A DNA stretch of 64,000 bases from Gammaproteobacteria bacterium (GTDB taxonomy: Bacteria > Pseudomonadota > Gammaproteobacteria > Chromatiales > Chromatiaceae): assembly GCA_015490795.1 (NCBI GenBank), contig WFXD01000004.1, forward strand, positions 18,284 through 82,283, in the 5' to 3' direction. Position numbers and translations under genes: made by a program. The notes beneath the pieces were generated by a model. That model saw only the letters and a list, made by a program, of their open reading frames with translations, was not told the origin of the DNA and did not search any database. Shown here in pieces: positions 49,354 through 59,615 of the stretch (the stretch's first letter is position 1; each line of letters begins with the position of its first letter).

Positions 49354-49431
49354 AATTATAGAGTCGGCAGAGCGCTGATTTTTTGCAGAGGCAATGATCT
49401 GCAAGATCCAAAGTATATGCAGGTACTATAA

Positions 49432-50397
49432 ATGAACTTCATACTGTTTACCGGATTTCGCAACCGGACAGGCACTGTAAAACTGGGTCTGCCTCTGGTT
49501 ATGGGTGGTTTACTGGCGTTGCTTGGCGTAGTCTCTGGCGGTGTTGGCTGGGCCGGATACAAGATGGGCCAGCAGCATGCTGAAGCAGCGGCTGTGGTTG
49601 ACCCCGTGGATCTCATGTTACAGGCCGCCCTGGCAGATCAGCGCAGCGCCATTGCAGAGGCACGCGAACAGACGCAGCAGCATCTGGATGCACTGGCATT
49701 GCGTTTGGGGCAGATGCAGTCTCACATCATGCGTTTGGATGCCCTTGGCGAGCGTTTGACCAAGGTTGGCATGCTGGATGAGGATGAGTTCAACTTTTCT
49801 GTTGCCCCTCCCATTGGAGGGCTGGATGCCTCGAGCGCAGCTGAATCGCTGGAGCTGGACGAATTGCTGGCGGACCTGCAACTGATGTCGCAGATCATTG
49901 ATGATCGTGAGCACAAGCTCAACTTTATGGAAGAGCTGATCATGAACCGCAGACTACAGCAGGAGATATACCCCGCTGGCCGGCCCATCAAAAAAGGCTG
50001 GATCTCCTCCCATTTTGGTTATCGCAAAGACCCCTTTACCGGCAAAAAGGCCTTCCATCACGGGGTTGACTTTGCCGGCAAGAAGGGCTCAGATGTCTTT
50101 TCAGTAGCCGCCGGCGTCGTCTCAAAAACCGGCAGGCAGAGCGGCTATGGCTATCTGGTGGAGATCAACCACGGCAACGGCTACACCACCCGCTATGGCC
50201 ATAATGGCGAGATATTGGTAAAGCCGGGTGACCGGGTTGCCAAAGCGCAGGTGATTGCAAAAATGGGTTCGACTGGGCGCTCTACCGGCCCGCATGTCCA
50301 TTTTGAAGTCTTGCAGAATGGCAAAAAGGTTAATCCCTGGAAGTATCTTCGCAAGTCAGCAGCCAAAAGCGGAAACCCGAAAAAGAGTTCAGGGTAG
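49432..50397 (+). CDS. M23-family (LytM) peptidase, membrane-anchored
   Basis: The 321-residue protein has one TM helix (about 20-42), a coiled coil at about 60-165, and a C-terminal LytM domain: FHHGVDFAGKKG, SGYGYLVEINHGNGY and GPHVHFEV with the zinc ligands. It probably cuts cross-links in periplasmic peptidoglycan; the coiled coil resembles regulators of amidases. All catalytic His/Asp appear present. Monocistronic, divergent from dciA. Confidence 0.9.
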   Translation: MNFILFTGFRNRTGTVKLGLPLVMGGLLALLGVVSGGVGWAGYKMGQQHAEAAAVVDPVDLMLQAALADQRSAIAEAREQTQQHLDALALRLGQMQSHIMRLDALGERLTKVGMLDEDEFNFSVAPPIGGLDASSAAESLELDELLADLQLMSQIIDDREHKLNFMEELIMNRRLQQEIYPAGRPIKKGWISSHFGYRKDPFTGKKAFHHGVDFAGKKGSDVFSVAAGVVSKTGRQSGYGYLVEINHGNGYTTRYGHNGEILVKPGDRVAKAQVIAKMGSTGRSTGPHVHFEVLQNGKKVNPWKYLRKSAAKSGNPKKSSG

Positions 50398-50543
50398 CAT
50401 CTGCTGCCTATAGTACGCTGCCAAACCTAACTTGATAGAGTGCTATGCCCCACCGTCAGTTGGGCAGCAAGCAGGCCGGTTTTGCGGTATTATCCCCTAT
50501 CCCTTTTCCACCCTTTTGAATAACGCCTACGGATTTAGCATAC

Positions 50544-53357
50544 ATGGTCAGCAAACTTCTCAGTAAAATCTTTGGCAGCCGGAATGACCGCATGGTTAAG
50601 CGCATGTCAAAGTCGGTGGACAGGATCAATGAATTGGAGCCACAGTTTCAGACCCTGTCGGATGAGGAGCTGCGGGCAAAGACAACCGAGTTTCGCGAGC
50701 GCCTGGAGCAGGGCGAAACACTGGATGACCTGCTCTCTGAAGCATTTGCCACAGTGCGGGAGGCGGGCGTGCGCACCCTGGAGATGCGCCATTTTGATGT
50801 GCAGATGATCGGCGGTATGGTGCTGCACAGAGGCAAAATTGCCGAGATGCGGACAGGTGAGGGCAAAACCCTGGTGGCAACGCTTGCAGTCTATCTGAAC
50901 GCCCTGTCGGGCAAAGGGGTGCATGTTATCACCGTCAACGACTATCTGGCGCGCCGCGATGCAGAGTGGATGGGGCATCTCTACCATTTTCTGGGGCTGA
51001 GCGTCGGCATCATCAATGGCTCGGGCGGTGAGGGGCCGGATACCAGCTCCTATCTGTTTGACCCGGAGTGTGATGGTTCTGCGTCTGGCTATCGGAACCT
51101 GCGCAATGTGACCCGGCGCGAGGCCTACAGTGCAGATATAACCTATGGCACGAATAACGAGTATGGGTTTGACTACCTGCGCGATAACATGGCCTTCGAG
51201 GAGGCTCAACGGGTGCAGCAGAACCGGCGCGCCTTTGCGGTGGTGGATGAGGTCGACTCTATCCTGATCGACGAGGCGCGCACCCCGCTGATCATCTCCG
51301 GGCCAACCGAGGGTGGCTCTGAGCTCTACAAGAGCATGAACTCCTTTATCCCTCAACTGACCCGGCAGGAGGCGATAGTAGATGATGAGGGTCGTCCCGA
51401 CTTTGGGCCGGGCGACTACTCGATCGACGAGAAGTCACGGCAGGCCTACCTGAGCGATGCCGGGCATGAGAAGGTCGAAAAGATGCTGGAAGAGATGGGG
51501 CTGCTGGCAGAGGGAGAGAGCCTCTACGATTCCAACAACATCAGCCTGATGCACCATGTCAATGCGGCACTGCGTGCACATGTGCTGTTTCATAAGGATG
51601 TTGACTATATCGTCAGCAATGGCGAGGTGGTCATTGTCGATGAGTTTACCGGCCGCACCATGCCCGGACGCCGCTGGTCTGATGGACTGCATCAGGCAAT
51701 TGAAGCCAAAGAGGGGGTGAAGATCCAGAAGGAGAACCAGACGCTGGCCTCCATCACCTTCCAGAACTACTTCCGGCTGTATGAAAAGCTCTCCGGCATG
51801 ACCGGCACGGCAGATACCGAGGCCTTTGAGTTTCAGCAGACCTATGGGCTGGAAGTGGTCGTGATCCCCACCAATGTCCCGATGAAGAGGGAGGATATGG
51901 GGGATCTGATCTACCTCACAGCGGATGAAAAATATGCTGCCATCATCGAGGATATTGAGGATTGCGTAAAGCGCGGCCAACCTGTGCTGGTGGGTACCGC
52001 CTCTATAGAGACATCAGAGCTGGTCTCCAGGCTGCTGAAGGATAAAAAGATTGACCACCAGGTACTCAATGCCAAGCAACATGAGCGCGAGGCGGGGATC
52101 GTGGCAGAGGCCGGGCTGCCGGGCAGGGTCACCATCGCCACCAATATGGCGGGTCGCGGTACAGATATTGTGCTGGGCGGGAATCCCGATGTGGAGATTG
52201 CTGCGCTGGGGGAGAAGGCAACCCCCGAAGCCGTGGAAGCGATTCGTGAAAAATGGAAAGAGGTGCACCAGCAGGTATTGGATGCCGGTGGCCTGCGTGT
52301 CATCTGCACCGAACGCAACGAGTCCAGGCGCATCGACAATCAGCTGCGAGGCCGTGCTGGCCGCCAGGGTGATGCAGGCTCCTCACGCTTCTATCTTTCA
52401 CTGGAAGATAACCTGATGCGCATCTTCGCCTCTGAGCGGGTCTCCTCCATCATGCAGAAACTGGGCATGGATGAGGGTGAGGCGATTGAGCACCCCTGGG
52501 TGACCAAGGCGATTGCCAATGCGCAGAAGAAGGTAGAGGGGCGCAACTTCGACATCCGCAAGCAGCTGCTGGAGTATGACGACGTTGCCAACGATCAGCG
52601 CAAGGTGGTCTATCAGCAGCGCGATGAGTTGATGGACACGGATGACATCTCTGAAACCATCGTGGATCTTCGGCACGATGTGGTGAATGATCTGGTCGGC
52701 ATCTATATCCCCCCCGACAGCCTGGATGAGCAGTGGGATGTGCCGGGGCTGACCGAGGCGCTGGAGAAGCGCTTTGCCATCTCCTGCCCCATTCAGCAGT
52801 GGCTGGATGAAGATGACAGCCTGGATGAAGCAGGGCTGCGAGCGCGGATCATCAGCGAACTGGAAGCCCAGTATGCCGAGGTTGAATCGCTGGCGGGCAG
52901 CGAGGCGATACGCCAGTATGAAAAAGCGATCATGCTGCAAACGCTCGACAGCCATTGGAAAGAGCACCTTGCGGCAATGGACTATCTGCGCCAGGGTATC
53001 CATCTGCGCGGCTATGCCCAGAAAAACCCCAAACAAGAGTACAAGCGGGAGGCGTTTGAGATGTTCTCCGCCATGCTGGAGAGTATCAAGCGGGATGTGA
53101 TCGAGACGCTTTCAAAGGTCAGGGTTCGTGCTGAGGAGGATATGGCCATTCCAGCCCATGAGCAGTACAGCAGCGATGTTCAGTACCGACATGATGAGTT
53201 GTCAGGATATGGTGGTGAAGAGGGCAGCGAGGCGCAGCAGCCAGAGGCCGCAGCAGAGCAGCCATATGTGCGTGATGGTCGAAAGGTGGGGCGGAATGAG
53301 CCTTGCCCCTGTGGCTCAGGCAAGAAGTACAAACAGTGTCATGGGCGTATTTCATAA
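50544..53357 (+). CDS. secA: Protein translocase ATPase SecA
   Basis: The 937-residue motor of Sec export has Walker [14 protein letters not shown] near residue 105, [41 protein letters not shown], the helical scaffold, and a C-terminal zinc domain ([17 protein letters not shown]) that binds SecB. No secM-like gene precedes it: the 146-bp gap from the M23 gene contains no matching ORF. Confidence 0.98.
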   Translation: MVSKLLSKIFGSRNDRMVKRMSKSVDRINELEPQFQTLSDEELRAKTTEFRERLEQGETLDDLLSEAFATVREAGVRTLEMRHFDVQMIGGMVLHRGKIAEMRTGEGKTLVATLAVYLNALSGKGVHVITVNDYLARRDAEWMGHLYHFLGLSVGIINGSGGEGPDTSSYLFDPECDGSASGYRNLRNVTRREAYSADITYGTNNEYGFDYLRDNMAFEEAQRVQQNRRAFAVVDEVDSILIDEARTPLIISGPTEGGSELYKSMNSFIPQLTRQEAIVDDEGRPDFGPGDYSIDEKSRQAYLSDAGHEKVEKMLEEMGLLAEGESLYDSNNISLMHHVNAALRAHVLFHKDVDYIVSNGEVVIVDEFTGRTMPGRRWSDGLHQAIEAKEGVKIQKENQTLASITFQNYFRLYEKLSGMTGTADTEAFEFQQTYGLEVVVIPTNVPMKREDMGDLIYLTADEKYAAIIEDIEDCVKRGQPVLVGTASIETSELVSRLLKDKKIDHQVLNAKQHEREAGIVAEAGLPGRVTIATNMAGRGTDIVLGGNPDVEIAALGEKATPEAVEAIREKWKEVHQQVLDAGGLRVICTERNESRRIDNQLRGRAGRQGDAGSSRFYLSLEDNLMRIFASERVSSIMQKLGMDEGEAIEHPWVTKAIANAQKKVEGRNFDIRKQLLEYDDVANDQRKVVYQQRDELMDTDDISETIVDLRHDVVNDLVGIYIPPDSLDEQWDVPGLTEALEKRFAISCPIQQWLDEDDSLDEAGLRARIISELEAQYAEVESLAGSEAIRQYEKAIMLQTLDSHWKEHLAAMDYLRQGIHLRGYAQKNPKQEYKREAFEMFSAMLESIKRDVIETLSKVRVRAEEDMAIPAHEQYSSDVQYRHDELSGYGGEEGSEAQQPEAAAEQPYVRDGRKVGRNEPCPCGSGKKYKQCHGRIS

Positions 53358-53380
53358 AAACCCGGTTGGTTGACAGCATA

Positions 53381-54592
53381 ATGAGTATCAATAATAGAGA
53401 TTTTGCCCCGGTTATGGGCATCCGCCTGGGCAGCGCTGCTGCAGGCATTAAATATCCGGATCGGGCTGATCTTGTTGTTATTGAGCTGCCGCTGGGAACA
53501 ACCTCCGCAGCGCTCTTTACCCGCAACGCATTCTGCGCAGCGCCGGTGGTGGTAGCGCGCAGAAACCTGGGGGTCAGGCCGCCTCACTACCTGTTGATAA
53601 ATTCAGGCAATGCCAATGCCGGTACCGGTGACCAAGGTATGGAAGATGCAGAGGCATGTTGTGAAGGGCTGGCAGAGATTGTTGACTGCCAGGCATCGCA
53701 GGTACTGCCTTTTTCTACAGGTGTTATTGGTGAACCCTTGCCGGTCTCCCGGCTGGTAGATGCTTTGCCACAGGCTATCAATAGTCTAACAGAAGATGGT
53801 TGGGTCACCGCTGCAAATGCCATCATGACGACAGACACGGTGCCCAAACTGGCATCGCGCCAGTTTCTGGTTGATGGGATGCCCACTACTGTCACAGGCA
53901 TGGCCAAAGGCTCTGGCATGATCCGGCCGGATATGGCCACGATGCTGGCCTTCATTGCAACAGATGCCATTATCACCCCGAAGCTTCTGCGTGAATGCCT
54001 GCAGCAGGCTGTTGAACCCTCTTTCAACGCCATCACAGTCGATGGCGATACATCGACCAATGATGCCTGCGTGCTGGTCGCCAGCGGTATGGCTCCCACC
54101 ACGCCAATTTCTGATGCAAAGAGTGTTGCCTACCAGAAATTCTGCACTGCTGTAGCTGAGGTCTGTATGGATCTGGCGCGTGCCATCGTGCGTGATGGTG
54201 AGGGCGCCACAAAGCTGGTAGAGATATTGGTGGAAGAGGCGGATAGCTCGGCTGAGGCAAAGGATGTCGCCTACACCGTTGCCCACTCGCCACTGGTCAA
54301 GACGGCGCTGTTTGCCGCTGATCCCAACTGGGGGCGTATCATGGCGGCCGTTGGGCGCGCCGGGATAGAGGATCTGGATATTCAAAATGTGGCCATCTGG
54401 CTGGATGATACCTGCGTTGTGTGTAATGGCGCTCGTGCCGAAGAGTACACCGAAGCGGCTGGGCAGGCCGTAATGGATCAATCAGAGTTTGTCATCCGGA
54501 TTGTGCTGGGTCGGGGCGAAGCAGAGAGCCGGGTGCTGACCTGTGACCTCTCTTATGACTATGTGCGGATCAATGCGGAGTATCGTACTTAA
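53381..54592 (+). CDS. argJ: Glutamate N-acetyltransferase/ornithine acetyltransferase ArgJ
   Basis: Recycles the acetyl group in arginine synthesis; self-cleaving Ntn fold. The 403-residue product has LLINSGNANAGTG, MAKGSGMIRPDMATMLAF with nucleophile Thr 187, and DPNWGRIMAAVGRAG. The frame is open upstream to 53303 inside secA, but ATG 53381 matches the family. No good ribosome site is visible (TTGACAGCATA just upstream). Whether bifunctional or ornithine-only cannot be read from the sequence. It follows secA by 23 bp. Confidence 0.94.
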   Translation: MSINNRDFAPVMGIRLGSAAAGIKYPDRADLVVIELPLGTTSAALFTRNAFCAAPVVVARRNLGVRPPHYLLINSGNANAGTGDQGMEDAEACCEGLAEIVDCQASQVLPFSTGVIGEPLPVSRLVDALPQAINSLTEDGWVTAANAIMTTDTVPKLASRQFLVDGMPTTVTGMAKGSGMIRPDMATMLAFIATDAIITPKLLRECLQQAVEPSFNAITVDGDTSTNDACVLVASGMAPTTPISDAKSVAYQKFCTAVAEVCMDLARAIVRDGEGATKLVEILVEEADSSAEAKDVAYTVAHSPLVKTALFAADPNWGRIMAAVGRAGIEDLDIQNVAIWLDDTCVVCNGARAEEYTEAAGQAVMDQSEFVIRIVLGRGEAESRVLTCDLSYDYVRINAEYRT

Positions 54593-55396
54593 CTACTCCC
54601 CTTGCGATGCCACCCGTGCTTTCATTCCTATGCTGTCAACATAGGGGATTCGCAGATAATTAATAACCTCGCCACTCTTATTGTCGGCGGCCAGTATATA
54701 TTTTCCGAGCCTTCCTTTAATGGGTAGAAAAGTGGTTGTGTCCAGCGTGCGTTTATAGGTATTCATAAAGTCCTGCAATATAGCTCGCCACTCACTGTTT
54801 GAGGCAGTATATTTTTCTATGTCGATTGCAATAGTGGAGGTCTGCTTTTTATTGCTGAATGATAGGGGTTCTGCGTATTTATAGAGCAGCTCAATAGCGC
54901 GCCCCTCTTTGAATGCCTGTATGGCTTTGGCGACAAGGTCAGGCTGATCTTTAGGCAGGTTGATATAGAAATATGTCGGTTCCAGGCCAATAATTTTACT
55001 GATTTCCGCTTTTGGGATGCCGCTCTCCTTGATGGCGCTGTAGCTGGTAGTATAAAGGGCATCATAGCTAAGAAAAGCAGTAACAGGACGGGCTAATTGA
55101 ACCATCCATATACCGTAAATCAATGCAGAGAGCTGAAAAATGGCAATGAGAGAAATATCAAATTTAAGCCCAGGCTTGCCTGGCTTAAAGATAATCAGGG
55201 TTAGCAGCGGCCCAAGCACCAGGTCAGCAAACAGGATAATCTGAATGGCTCTTGAGCCATCCTCAAGATCAAAGAAGGGTGTTTTGTACCAGTAGCCGAG
55301 AAGCAGCACCAACAGGCAGGCAAAGATGACCATGCTTATGCCAAGGTGAATGGCAAATGCCCTGAAGCGTGTTATTTTATATCTGTTTGCAGCCAT
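54593..55396 (-). CDS. TfpZ-type type IV pilin accessory membrane protein
   Basis: The 267-residue protein begins RYKITRFRAFAIHLGIS, followed by about four TM helices (about 12-110) and a soluble domain with a PTYFYINLPKDQPDL segment. This is the family of accessory proteins found with type IV pilins (TfpZ group), which aid pilin assembly. Its stop directly abuts the argJ stop, with no base between them. No pilin gene lies beside it; the pil genes are about 2-9 kb to the right. AT-richer than its neighbours, suggesting transfer. Confidence 0.75.
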   Translation of the reverse strand: MAANRYKITRFRAFAIHLGISMVIFACLLVLLLGYWYKTPFFDLEDGSRAIQIILFADLVLGPLLTLIIFKPGKPGLKFDISLIAIFQLSALIYGIWMVQLARPVTAFLSYDALYTTSYSAIKESGIPKAEISKIIGLEPTYFYINLPKDQPDLVAKAIQAFKEGRAIELLYKYAEPLSFSNKKQTSTIAIDIEKYTASNSEWRAILQDFMNTYKRTLDTTTFLPIKGRLGKYILAADNKSGEVINYLRIPYVDSIGMKARVASQGE

Positions 55397-55458
55397 GATT
55401 TTACAGGTTATTTTGCAAAATAAGCGTCTATTTTTATCTATAGAATATAGCAGAAAAC

Positions 55459-56445
55459 ATGAGCCTTTCTGCTACGGCAGAGAGCTGGAGAAACACCATA
55501 AACAGACCGATCCATGTTGCAGTTGCCGTGATTCAAAATGCCGCCGGCCAGATACTGATTAGCCAGCGGCCGGCACATCTGCATCAAGGCGGGTTGTGGG
55601 AGTTTCCTGGCGGCAAGCTGGAGCCAGATGAGACAGTTTCCCAGGCGCTAAAACGTGAAATTCATGAAGAGATTGGGTTGGAGGTAAGGGCCCATTTGCC
55701 ACTGATTCGCATAACCCACCACTACCCTGATCGTGTGGTGTTGCTGGATGTTCATCGGGTAACGCAATTTGCAGGTTGCGCTGAGGGACGCGAGGGGCAG
55801 TTGCTACGCTGGCTATCCCCGGAGCAGCTGAAAAACCATCCTCTCCTGCCTGCTGACCGCCCCATTGTTGCTGCGATAAATCTGCCTGATTGCTATCTGA
55901 TTACAGGGGCTGACCCACTGGATCAGAGACAATTTCTGCTGAGACTGGAGCAATCTTTGATGCAGGGTGTGAGACTGGTTCAGCTGCGGGCTAAATCGCT
56001 CGCTCAAACGGAATTCTTCCTGCTGGCTGAGGCCGCACTCAAGCTGTGCAGAGGGTATGGTGCGCGACTGCTGCTCAATGCAGCGCCAGACTGGGTCGAA
56101 CAGCTGGCTGCTGATGGGGTTCACTTGACCAGCAAGCAGCTCTCTGACCTCAATGAGCGGCCACTGGACTGCGACTATTTGATTGGAGCCTCTTGCCATA
56201 GCGCCGATGATCTCGCCAGGGCCTCAGCGCTGGGGCTGGATTTTGCGGTGCTCTCCCCGGTACTGCCTACAGCGAGCCACCCGGATGCGCAGCCATTGGG
56301 CTGGCGGCAATTTGGCGTGCTGGTTGAAGCGGCAAAGCTGCCGGTCTATGCATTGGGTGGAATGCGGCAGGGGATGCTTGATGAAGCGCAAGGCAATGGT
56401 GCCCAGGGGATTGCAGGTATTAGCGGGTTCTGGCCGGTGCCTTGA
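55459..56445 (+). CDS. Nudix hydrolase fused to a ThiE-like (TMP synthase) domain
   Basis: The 328-residue protein has an N-terminal MutT-type domain with a Nudix box (GGKLEPDETV starting at residue 51, REIHEEIGLE) and a C-terminal TIM barrel (about 145-325; LVQLRAKSL, YALGGMRQG). The fusion is common in gammaproteobacteria. The Nudix half probably clears oxidised nucleotides; the ThiE-like half has an unsure role, since residues for thiamine synthesis are only partly visible. It lies divergent from tfpZ, between argJ and zapD. Confidence 0.87.
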   Translation: MSLSATAESWRNTINRPIHVAVAVIQNAAGQILISQRPAHLHQGGLWEFPGGKLEPDETVSQALKREIHEEIGLEVRAHLPLIRITHHYPDRVVLLDVHRVTQFAGCAEGREGQLLRWLSPEQLKNHPLLPADRPIVAAINLPDCYLITGADPLDQRQFLLRLEQSLMQGVRLVQLRAKSLAQTEFFLLAEAALKLCRGYGARLLLNAAPDWVEQLAADGVHLTSKQLSDLNERPLDCDYLIGASCHSADDLARASALGLDFAVLSPVLPTASHPDAQPLGWRQFGVLVEAAKLPVYALGGMRQGMLDEAQGNGAQGIAGISGFWPVP

Positions 56446-56481
56446 GGCTGCCTTAAGTTGAGAGTGATGCCCCTTTTCAGA

Positions 56482-57249
56482 CTAAAAAATACAGCAGACC
56501 AAAGAGAACTCTACATCCAGCTGGGTTTGATTGGGTCGGCCGGAGTGGCTTGGCTCCAAAAAGCGGATAGTGAACCGGTGTTTACTGCCGCTGATCTCTG
56601 GAAAAAGCGAGGTCTCTTCTGGCAGGCCTACCCGAATGAGCTGGGCGGGTGATTGTGACTCCAGGTTGTGCTGATAGAGCCCTGCTACCGCCAGTGCCTG
56701 ACTGGCGTGGGCGCTATTGCGCATAAGTGACAGGAGCAGCCGGGTTGCACCCTGTAGCGTTTCCAGTTCCTGAAACCAGCCTTGCAGATCGGCATGCCTT
56801 CTCTCTACGGGCTGTTGCAGCCAATAGTGATATTGTGGCAGATCAAAATCGCAGGTTCCGCCAGGGATGGTGCTGCGCTGCATGATGTTGCCGAGAAACT
56901 CGTTTTCGCGCAATCCACGCCCAATCTGAGTGGTTATCCGGCGCAGCCTGTTGGTACTGTTCTCAAGGTCAGTCAGGATGAGATCCAGCTGCTGACCATC
57001 TACCCCTGGTGCAGAGCGGATCTTGTTAAGGTTTGCTGTATGGCGCTCCAGCTCCTTTATCACCTCTGATCTGATGTCTGCCCGGGCCAGGATATTGGTG
57101 ATGTCCAGCAGACCGCTAATGGCAGCCCGGCTGCTCCACTCATCTGGCTGTGGCAGATGGAATGTGATGCGCGTGAACAGGTGCTCAAGTCGCAAAAGCG
57201 TTCGAACCCGCTCGTTCAGCGGGTGTTCGTAGATGATCTGATTGGGCAT
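56482..57249 (-). CDS. zapD: Z-ring-associated protein ZapD
   Basis: The 255-residue protein begins IIYEHPLNERVRTLLRLE, the ZapD N-terminus, and contains ITTQIGRGLRENEFLGNI and LPQYHYWLQQP. It bundles FtsZ filaments. It is the last gene of the minus-strand run that begins at pilB, seven bases after coaE. No yacG, its usual neighbour, is seen. Confidence 0.93.
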   Translation of the reverse strand: MPNQIIYEHPLNERVRTLLRLEHLFTRITFHLPQPDEWSSRAAISGLLDITNILARADIRSEVIKELERHTANLNKIRSAPGVDGQQLDLILTDLENSTNRLRRITTQIGRGLRENEFLGNIMQRSTIPGGTCDFDLPQYHYWLQQPVERRHADLQGWFQELETLQGATRLLLSLMRNSAHASQALAVAGLYQHNLESQSPAQLIRVGLPEETSLFPEISGSKHRFTIRFLEPSHSGRPNQTQLDVEFSLVCCIF

Positions 57250-57256
57250 TAAACTA

Positions 57257-57859
57257 TCAGCTCTTGTTGGCAGCGAGCCTGAGGTAGCGGTTGTGCATCT
57301 CTGTTACCTGGTGATTGAGTTGCTCCAGGTCTCCAGTGTTGTAGATTACATCATCTGCTGCGCTTAGCCGATCTTTTCTGCTGCACTGTGCTGCAATAAC
57401 AGCCTGAATCTGCGCTTTGCTCTGGTGGTCGCGCTGGCAGGCCCGGGCGATCTGTTGAGATTCATCGGCATCGACTACCAATACTCTATCAATTCCCTCC
57501 CGGCGTCCACCCTCCAATAGCAGAGGGATGGCCAATATGACATAGGGCGCATCCAGTCGGGAAAGTCTCTGATCCATCTCTTCACGTATCATTGGATGAA
57601 GTATGGCTTCAAGTTTTTTGCGGGATGATGCATCGGAGAACACCTGCTCACGAAGTTTATCCCGATCAAGAGTGCCATCCTGGGCCAGCATCTCTTTACC
57701 AAACTGGTGGATAACCTGTGTGAGACCTGATGTGCCGGGCATGACCACCTCCCGGGCAACCAGATCAGCATCAATTATGGGCGCGCCGAGCGCAGCAAAG
57801 CCGTTGCAGACGGTGCTCTTTCCGCTGCCGATGCCGCCAGTGAGTCCGATAATGAGCAT
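57257..57859 (-). CDS. coaE: Dephospho-CoA kinase
   Basis: Last step of coenzyme A synthesis. The 200-residue P-loop kinase has GGIGSGKST (8-16), DADLVAREVV, HPMIREEM and VLVVDADESQQ. The frame extends upstream to 57919, but ATG 57859 gives the family N-terminus MLIIGLTGG. It follows the PglL-like gene by 13 bp. Confidence 0.95.
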   Translation of the reverse strand: MLIIGLTGGIGSGKSTVCNGFAALGAPIIDADLVAREVVMPGTSGLTQVIHQFGKEMLAQDGTLDRDKLREQVFSDASSRKKLEAILHPMIREEMDQRLSRLDAPYVILAIPLLLEGGRREGIDRVLVVDADESQQIARACQRDHQSKAQIQAVIAAQCSRKDRLSAADDVIYNTGDLEQLNHQVTEMHNRYLRLAANKS

Positions 57860-57872
57860 TTGGCAAAGAGTG

Positions 57873-59615
57873 CTATTTTGGCTTTTCGCAGGCGTTGGCA
57901 GCTGCCTTGAGCGGTTCATTCATGGGGTACATCCTGGCTCCAGTGTGGATGATCCTGCAGCGCGCCTCTTCAAGCCCTAAAAATGTATAGCCGTTGTTCA
58001 GGTCTTCAAATAGCTTTAGCTGGGGATTTGTGCTGATCTGTTGCTCCGCCCACTGGGTAAAGTAGTGAACTTTATCAGGGTTTTTATCCAGTATGCCTGA
58101 GTGCAGCAGGCTGCGCATGGCTAATCTTTCTGCATAGGGCTTGAAGTAGAGGTTATTGAGCGCTATCTGCAAGTAGGGCCCCTGCTGCTCCTTGTTGGTC
58201 AAGTATGCATGGATGTCAGCCTGGGCGCGGGCAGAGTGGATCAGAAAATAGCTGCTGCCAATGCAGAAGAGGATGGCAGCACTTTTGATCAGGCGCACCG
58301 CAGGCAGGCTGAGCGGTATGCTGTTTGCGCTGGTGTGGTGGCGTAAAACGATAAACACCAGGAACAACCAGAGGAACCAGTGCAGGGAGGAGAGATAGAA
58401 GGGCAGCTCTACCTGTGCATGCAGGCTGATGGGGATCAACAGAGCGGCGTAGCCTCCCCCTCGTTGCGGGCCGCATCTGATCAGGGCAAGCAGTATGGCG
58501 CCAATGGCGACCAGTATGCCGGCAAATGAGATGATGCCGCCCTCGATCAGCCAGTAGACCAGCTCATTATGGGGGTGCGTTACATAGGGCGGGAGTTTGG
58601 CGCTGGGGTTGCGCTGATGATAATCGCCGCTCTGCATGCCCCACACCCGCTGAAAATTGCCAATGCCATGCCCAAACCATGGCTTTTGAGCGACCAGTTC
58701 CAGGGCAATGGCGTACATGTTAACGCGTATAGAAGCGTCTGCCCCTTTGGCGATCTCTATAGTTTTTTGGGATAGTTTTTCAAAGCCACTAATCTCTTGA
58801 ATAGTACCTCCGGGTATTGCCCCTCCTAAAAGCGACAGCAAGCCAATCAGTGTCAGCGCGGCCCTTTTTTTGAGCTGCTGCCGACGACTGACAAGCATAA
58901 TAGTGAGGCCTGCTACAACAGAAAGCATCCCGATCCGGGATCCAATATAGGTGATAATAAAGGCACAGCTTCCAATGCAGATGATGAGCAAGAGCCTGGC
59001 AGCAAGAGAAGCTGAGCGGATGGATGGCCTGCTCATCAGGTAAAAAGAGAGGATGATGCCCGTTGCCAGGTAGGATGAGAGCACGTTGATCTGCTGAAAA
59101 ACACCCACAGGTGTATTGCCTGCGGTCACCAGCCATCCCCGGATCAATTCAGGGGAAAATATCTGGGCAATAGCGATGAGGGCATTTACAAAGGCAGAGG
59201 CTACAACCACATACAGGATACGCTCAATCTGCTGCTGTTTGATGTTGAACTGAAAGAGGCTGAACAGAAACAGCACCCCGCCAATAACATAGATCTGCCT
59301 GAAGAGCCAGGGAATGGGTTGGGAGGAGCCAGCAATAATGCCGCTGAGAACCATCACGACGGGAAACAGTAAAAAAGCCCATGAGTGAGCGGGGCGGACG
59401 AACCACTGCGTGGCTGCGATCAGATAGAGGCCGCTGCTGATTAGAAAAGAGGCAGCGGCCCACACCGGGATGTTGAAGGTGAGCTCCAGCCCTCTGCCAC
59501 CAAGGTTGGGTTGAAAATAGAGAGGGGCTGCTAAAAAGAGCGCTGTCAGCAGTATCTGGCAGAGTGTAGCGCCACTATGCTTTTGTTGTGCAATAGAGGA
59601 GTGGTCTGCCTGCAT
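57873..59615 (-). CDS. O-oligosaccharyltransferase/ligase of the PglL/WaaL class
   Basis: The 580-residue membrane protein has about 11 TM segments, then a periplasmic Wzy_C domain with conserved HPHNELVYWLIEGG. A C-terminal soluble region (about 440-580) of TPR-like helices follows (YLQIALNNLYFKPYAERLAM), typical of PglL/PilO ligases that glycosylate pilins rather than of WaaL. Its ATG overlaps the pilD stop by one base, so it is within the pil operon. It has a lower GC tone than coaE. Substrate (pilin versus O-antigen) is inferred from context only. Confidence 0.8.
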   Translation of the reverse strand: MQADHSSIAQQKHSGATLCQILLTALFLAAPLYFQPNLGGRGLELTFNIPVWAAASFLISSGLYLIAATQWFVRPAHSWAFLLFPVVMVLSGIIAGSSQPIPWLFRQIYVIGGVLFLFSLFQFNIKQQQIERILYVVVASAFVNALIAIAQIFSPELIRGWLVTAGNTPVGVFQQINVLSSYLATGIILSFYLMSRPSIRSASLAARLLLIICIGSCAFIITYIGSRIGMLSVVAGLTIMLVSRRQQLKKRAALTLIGLLSLLGGAIPGGTIQEISGFEKLSQKTIEIAKGADASIRVNMYAIALELVAQKPWFGHGIGNFQRVWGMQSGDYHQRNPSAKLPPYVTHPHNELVYWLIEGGIISFAGILVAIGAILLALIRCGPQRGGGYAALLIPISLHAQVELPFYLSSLHWFLWLFLVFIVLRHHTSANSIPLSLPAVRLIKSAAILFCIGSSYFLIHSARAQADIHAYLTNKEQQGPYLQIALNNLYFKPYAERLAMRSLLHSGILDKNPDKVHYFTQWAEQQISTNPQLKLFEDLNNGYTFLGLEEARCRIIHTGARMYPMNEPLKAAANACEKPK

